The notes under the pieces are model-generated. The model made no database searches, was not told where the DNA came from, and saw nothing but the letters and a program-made list of their open reading frames with translations. From assembly GCA_052143275.1 (NCBI GenBank), contig JBKQTH010000285.1, forward strand, positions 1 to 35,655: a stretch of DNA of 35,655 bases. Direction: 5' to 3'. The translations under genes and the position numbers were made by a program. Of this stretch, positions 31,949-35,655 are shown in pieces; the first letter of the stretch is position 1; the number at the start of each line of letters is the position of its first letter. Source of the stretch: JAJPKE01 sp052143275 (GTDB taxonomy: Bacteria; Chloroflexota; Ktedonobacteria; Ktedonobacterales; JADMIN01).

Positions 31949-31988
31949 GTTACTGTGGCGTTATCATGGCATAACCAAAGCGTTACAG
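31949..31988 (+). promoter_or_regulatory. Four heptamers at exact 11-bp period: SARP-type operator
   Basis: GTTACTG (31949), GTTATCA (31960), ATAACCA (31971) and GTTACAG (31982) are separated by four-base spacers TGGC, TGGC and AAGC. Heptameric direct repeats with 11-bp period are the known target form of SARP regulators, which carry the wHTH-BTAD module. The site is 147 bases upstream of a gene encoding exactly that module, so autoregulation is the simplest reading. Confidence 0.65.
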
Positions 31989-32134
31989 ATAGAGGCATCC
32001 CCACCAAGGCAACCTACCACTGCACTCTATTGTAAGAACGAGGGCTGTACGAGCGTATGTACTAGTAGGGAGGGATAGGGACTGATCAGCAAGAGAACGG
32101 AGGCAGGGGTTATGCAACCGGTGAGGGACGTGAA
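31989..32134 (+). other. Leader of the BTAD regulator gene
   Basis: No clear -10 was fixed after the heptamer box. TACTAGTA (32060-32067) is an 8-bp palindrome. GAGGGA, seven bases before the GTG at 32135, is the ribosome binding site. Confidence 0.4.
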
Positions 32135-35100
32135 GTGTCAGAATTCATGAGTGAATCTGTTCCCCTATACCACTCTCAGGCACCTGCTGCCTGGTCACCC
32201 CTCATTGGACGGGATCAGGACCTTGAGGCTATCGAGCACCTCCAGTCCCAGCAGCGGCTCGTGACGCTCTGGGGGCCAGGGGGCAGCGGCAAGACCCGGC
32301 TAGCGATGCAGATTGCCGCACAAGTTCAGGAGTCCTTTGCCGATGGCGTCAGATTTGTGGCCTGCGCTGATCTGCACGATCCTGACCTGCTCGTCCTGCA
32401 TGTTGCGACCACCCTTGGCCTCCACGTACAGAACGATCGCGTGCCCATCGATGCCGTCATGGCCTGGCTGCACTCACGGCATCTCCTGCTAGTGATCGAT
32501 AACTGTGAGCATCTGCTCGCGGCTTGCACTACTCTGGTAGATGAGTTGCTGGCGAGGTGTCCCCACCTGCATGTGCTCATGACTAGCCGCGAACTTCTGG
32601 GTCTCCCCACTGAGCAGGCCTACCCGGTCCGTCCGTTGGCCCTCCCACCCCCAGAGCAGGTCCATGGCCTCCACAGTCATGCTCACAGGTATGAAAGCCT
32701 GGAAGATATACAACGTCTGGGCACCTATAGTGGGATCCAACTCTTTGTCCAGCGGGCTCAGATGGCTCAGCCGGACTTTACACTTACCCAGGAGAACGCT
32801 ACCCAGATTGTCACCATCTGTCGCTTGCTCGATGGGCTCCCGCTGGCCATTGAGCTCGTGGCCGCTCGCGTCCGGATGCTGGCGCTGGAGCAACTTGCCG
32901 AGCGGCTGACCCACGATAACGCCATCCTGGGTTCCGGCAATCGTCTGGCGCCGCCTCGACAGCAGACGCTGCAGGCGACGATCACCTGGAGTTACCAGTT
33001 GCTCACGCCTCCCGAGCAGCAGCTGTTTCGTCGTCTGGCGCTGGCGACAAGCAGTTTCGATCTGTCACTGGCAGAAGCCCTGGGGGACGGGATTGCGGGT
33101 ACTGCCAGTGATAGTGTTGATCTGCTCGGCCACCTGATCGACAAATCCCTAGTGACGGTGGTCGTCCTGGAAGGGACCGCACGCTATCGCCTGCTGGATA
33201 CCCTCCGACACTATGGGCGTGAGCAATTGCAACAACTCGGTGAAACCGAGGCAACGTATCAACGCTATGCTGGGTGGGTTCGCCGAGTGACTGAGCAAGC
33301 GGGGGCTGAGCTACACGGCCCACAACAAGGTGCATGGTTTGACCGGCTGGAGGCGGAGATCGAGCATATTCGTACGGTGATCCGCTGGTTACTCCAACAG
33401 CGGGAGGCGGCTGAGGTCGTACGTATCAGCGCGGCGCTGGTCGCGTTTTGTGAGTACCGGCCACACGCGCGTGAAGCGACCCAGTGGCTCCACGCTGCGG
33501 TGGCGGGGGACGGAGCGATCGAGCCCGCACAACAGGCCAAGGCGTTCTGTGCGCTTGGTGTCCTGACCATACGGCAGGCTCCTGCTGACCAGGTTCAGGA
33601 ATACCTCATCCAGGCTCAGGAATACCTCATCCAGGCTCAGGAACTCTACGCCCAGCTCGATGATCAGGCCGGCATGGCAGATGCCTTGAGTAATCTTGGG
33701 TACCTGCAGTTTTGGCTAGCGGACTATCACGCCGCTCAGGCTTACCTGGAGGCAGGCCTAGCGATCGTGCCCAACGAGGCACTCAACCTGAAAGCGGTCC
33801 TCCTTCATCGCCTCGGCATTACACACTGTCGGCGAGGTGACCTGCAACACGCCATTGGTCTGCTTAGAAAGAGCTTAACAGTACGCCGTCAGCTTGTGGA
33901 TATTTCCGGTCTAGCGATAACATTGGCCGTTTTGGGTGGATCGCTCCGTGCGCAGGGTGACTATGGCCAGGCACAGCAGTATCTGCGGGAAAGTTTGCAG
34001 CATTTTGCCGATGTTGGCGCTCGAGATGAGTACGTGTATGCCCTGGTCAATCTCTATGATGTCGCTCTTGCCCTCGAGGACCCCACTCTCAGCCAGGACT
34101 ACCTTGCTGCCGCCTTGTCTTCGACGTGGGCAGACTGTGACATGGGGCTGCTGGGGCAGCTGTTTGAACGGCTGGCACGCATGGCACTTCTCCAACGCCG
34201 CCCTATGCGGGCAGTGCAACTGTTTGGTTATGCTGCAGCACTCGACCACGAGCCATCAGACCAGCTGCCTGACTCTGTACGAGTGCAGGTGCAACACATG
34301 ACTGCCCACGTGAAGTTACCGGCAGTGGAAATGAACGCTGCCTGGCACGAAGGCCAGCAGATGGGATTGGAAGAGGCATTTTCGTTTGCACTCAAAGATT
34401 CTGAGGCTGACATCAGAGAACAGCAGAATTGCGACCACGACGAGGTCAGAAGAGTCGTAACGGCCTCGAGCGCTTCTAGTCCTGAAAACAACGCTACCCA
34501 TCGGATCAGCGTAACGCCACTGCGAATCGAAGCCCTTGGTGGAGGCACCGTCTATCGTGACGATTCTCAAGCGGGCGTGACCTGGCACTATTCCAAGGCG
34601 TGCGAACTCTTCTTCTATCTGGTGGGAGCCTCACATCGAACCAAGGCACAGATCTGTCTTGCGCTCTGGCCAGATGCGCCCGCTGAGCAGGCGAGCACAC
34701 ATATGCGCGTAACCCTCCATCACCTGCGCAAAACGCTCGGAGATGCACCCTGGGTCCCGCACACGAATGCGGGCTATGCGTTTAACTACTCATTGCCGTA
34801 TAGCTATGACGTGCAAAAGTTTGAAAGCGTGATCGCACAGGCGCAGACTGTACAGCAGACGATGAATGCTGCCGACGTTCAGAAGACGGAGATGCTCATC
34901 GCACTGCTGGCAGAGGCTTGCGCACTCTATCGAGGCGACTATCTTTTGGACTTACCTCCCCAGGAGTGGATTCTGCCACGGCAGACAGAGCTACGACAGC
35001 ACTATATTGATGCCCAATATCGCCTGGGCGAGGCGTATCAGCGCTTGGGAGACACTCGGCAAGCGCTTGCCTCCTACCAGCGCGTGACGGCCGGTGATCC

Positions 35101-35284
35101 CTATCACGAGCGCGCGCATGCCATGATTCTGCACTGTTATGTGCACTTGGGAGAACGCAGCAAGGCGATTGGCTACTATCGCGACTTGCAGCACTATCTG
35201 CGTAACGAACTCGGGGTCACCCCCGATCCCCATATCACTTCATTCGTTAGGACCTTACTGGCCCAGGGCAGTACCGCGTCCTGA
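32135..35284 (+). CDS. AfsR-like regulator with NB-ARC ATPase, TPR and C-terminal wHTH-BTAD
   Basis: This 1049-residue cytoplasmic regulator starts at the GTG at 32135, seven bases after GAGGGA; an ATG lies four codons on. N-terminal NB-ARC/AP-ATPase: Walker A GPGGSGKTRLA (about 47-57), Walker B LLLVIDNCEH (about 117-126), then LDGLPLAIELVAARVRML. TPR-like helical repeats follow (about 380-740), including a 7-residue tandem duplication. The C-terminus has a winged helix (about 788-885: WHYSKACELFFYLVGASHRT, QICLALWPDAPAEQASTHMR) and a BTAD domain (about 890-1049). SARP/AfsR proteins normally carry wHTH-BTAD at the N-terminus; here the order is reversed. A SARP-type box lies upstream, and decayed relatives occur at 28480 and 22412. 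Confidence 0.92.
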   Translation: MSEFMSESVPLYHSQAPAAWSPLIGRDQDLEAIEHLQSQQRLVTLWGPGGSGKTRLAMQIAAQVQESFADGVRFVACADLHDPDLLVLHVATTLGLHVQNDRVPIDAVMAWLHSRHLLLVIDNCEHLLAACTTLVDELLARCPHLHVLMTSRELLGLPTEQAYPVRPLALPPPEQVHGLHSHAHRYESLEDIQRLGTYSGIQLFVQRAQMAQPDFTLTQENATQIVTICRLLDGLPLAIELVAARVRMLALEQLAERLTHDNAILGSGNRLAPPRQQTLQATITWSYQLLTPPEQQLFRRLALATSSFDLSLAEALGDGIAGTASDSVDLLGHLIDKSLVTVVVLEGTARYRLLDTLRHYGREQLQQLGETEATYQRYAGWVRRVTEQAGAELHGPQQGAWFDRLEAEIEHIRTVIRWLLQQREAAEVVRISAALVAFCEYRPHAREATQWLHAAVAGDGAIEPAQQAKAFCALGVLTIRQAPADQVQEYLIQAQEYLIQAQELYAQLDDQAGMADALSNLGYLQFWLADYHAAQAYLEAGLAIVPNEALNLKAVLLHRLGITHCRRGDLQHAIGLLRKSLTVRRQLVDISGLAITLAVLGGSLRAQGDYGQAQQYLRESLQHFADVGARDEYVYALVNLYDVALALEDPTLSQDYLAAALSSTWADCDMGLLGQLFERLARMALLQRRPMRAVQLFGYAAALDHEPSDQLPDSVRVQVQHMTAHVKLPAVEMNAAWHEGQQMGLEEAFSFALKDSEADIREQQNCDHDEVRRVVTASSASSPENNATHRISVTPLRIEALGGGTVYRDDSQAGVTWHYSKACELFFYLVGASHRTKAQICLALWPDAPAEQASTHMRVTLHHLRKTLGDAPWVPHTNAGYAFNYSLPYSYDVQKFESVIAQAQTVQQTMNAADVQKTEMLIALLAEACALYRGDYLLDLPPQEWILPRQTELRQHYIDAQYRLGEAYQRLGDTRQALASYQRVTAGDPYHERAHAMILHCYVHLGERSKAIGYYRDLQHYLRNELGVTPDPHITSFVRTLLAQGSTAS
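33596..33637 (+). repeat. 21-bp in-frame tandem duplication
   Basis: Two identical 21-bp units (33596-33616 and 33617-33637) encode QEYLIQA twice, in the helical-repeat region of the large regulator. Exact identity suggests a recent duplication. Confidence 0.9.
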
Positions 35285-35401
35285 GATTACTGCTCGTATC
35301 CGACAGCGACGCTTGCGAGTTGAAGTCCTATGAAATCAGGGTTAGCAGCAAGCGAGATATGTGGAGCAAAGCAACACAGGGCGCTTCTTTCACCCGGTTC
35401 C
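35285..35401. other. Convergent spacer
   Basis: The 117 bases between the regulator stop and the oxidoreductase stop contain no strong hairpin or gene. Confidence 0.4.
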
Positions 35402-35655
35402 TCAGCTTTTCACGTTCGGCAGCACTTCCTTTGCGAGAAGCTCAACTGTCATCATGTCGGAGAGATTTCTACTTCCGAGCATGAAGCGGTGAATACCAAG
35501 CTCACTATAGGCTTGGAGCTGTTCGACTACCTGCTCAGGCGTTCCAAGTAGCCCGCTCCCCTCAAGCGTGCTGGCTTCCTTTTGGGAGGGGACACAGACG
35601 CAGCGGCCAAACCAGCTTCGGTGGACCTGTGCGGGATCACGGCCTACTTTTCGGC
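35402..35655 (-). CDS. LLM-class flavin/F420-dependent oxidoreductase, C-terminal part (runs off window)
   Basis: The last 83 codons of a gene that begins beyond the window. It reads RKVGRDPAQVHRSWFGRCVC, then LLGTPEQVVEQLQAYSELGI, HRFMLGSRNLSDMMTVELLA and KEVLPNVKS. GTPEQVVEQL followed by YSELGIHRFML is the conserved C-terminal barrel region of luciferase-like (LLM) monooxygenases and F420-dependent oxidoreductases. The catalytic and cofactor-binding N-terminal half is outside the window, so flavin versus F420 use is undecided. It is convergent with the BTAD regulator. Confidence 0.82.
   Translation of the reverse strand, partial: RKVGRDPAQVHRSWFGRCVCVPSQKEASTLEGSGLLGTPEQVVEQLQAYSELGIHRFMLGSRNLSDMMTVELLAKEVLPNVKS

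Overview
The window is about 60% GC and looks like accessory chromosome of a Ktedonobacteria-type Chloroflexota. This is an inference from protein style: a MalT/LuxR regulator with a distinctive N-terminal domain, an AfsR-like ATPase/BTAD regulator, an ECF41-type sigma factor, F420-type enzymes, and many IS110, IS630, IS21, IS481 and TnpB relatives. No rRNA or tRNA gene was seen.

Layout. (1) 1-5197, minus strand: a sugar ABC operon (lipoprotein binding protein, two permeases, ATPase) running into the 5' end of a TreT-like glycosyltransferase, which suggests trehalose or maltose uptake and use. (2) 5198-7900: gene-poor and decayed, with one small monooxygenase-like gene, an SDR pseudogene and several inverted repeats. 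(3) 7934-14612, plus strand: a large LuxR regulator, a Ddn-like nitroreductase, a 60-residue protein, an FAD/NAD oxidoreductase, a haloalkane dehalogenase and the first 26 codons of an ECF41/SigJ-like sigma gene cut by an IS630 element. (4) 14606-19830: nested transposons. An IS110 transposase gene is split by a 2.8-kb element with 68-bp terminal inverted repeats that carries a DDE transposase and a tyrosine/dual-specificity phosphatase. (5) 20099-22054: a cassette with IS21-like repeated ends and a perfect 5-bp target duplication that contains no transposase, only a LysE-type exporter and a divergent AraC regulator. (6) 22156-25138: IS110 and BTAD debris, then an MMPL transporter. (7) 25179-28280, minus strand: an ATP-grasp protein and a decayed IS605-type TnpB element. 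(8) 28480-29490: a decayed copy of the BTAD regulator. (9) 29962-31703: an ECF sigma factor and a truncated Vgb-like beta-propeller. (10) 32135-35284: an intact regulator with NB-ARC, TPR and C-terminal wHTH-BTAD domains. (11) 35402-end: the C-terminus of an LLM-class flavin/F420 oxidoreductase.

The two most unusual signals are the transposase-less IS21-ended cassette (20099-22054) and a set of heptamers repeated every 11 bp around a GTTAC core. The heptamers have the geometry of SARP operators. They lie upstream of the intact BTAD regulator (31949-31988), upstream of its decayed paralogue (29536-29564), and at 5907-5935. Together with a third BTAD scrap at 22412-22480, this suggests a family of BTAD regulators and cognate operators expanding and decaying within the window. 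Four coding relics each carry one in-frame nonsense codon where a residue such as Gln would fit.
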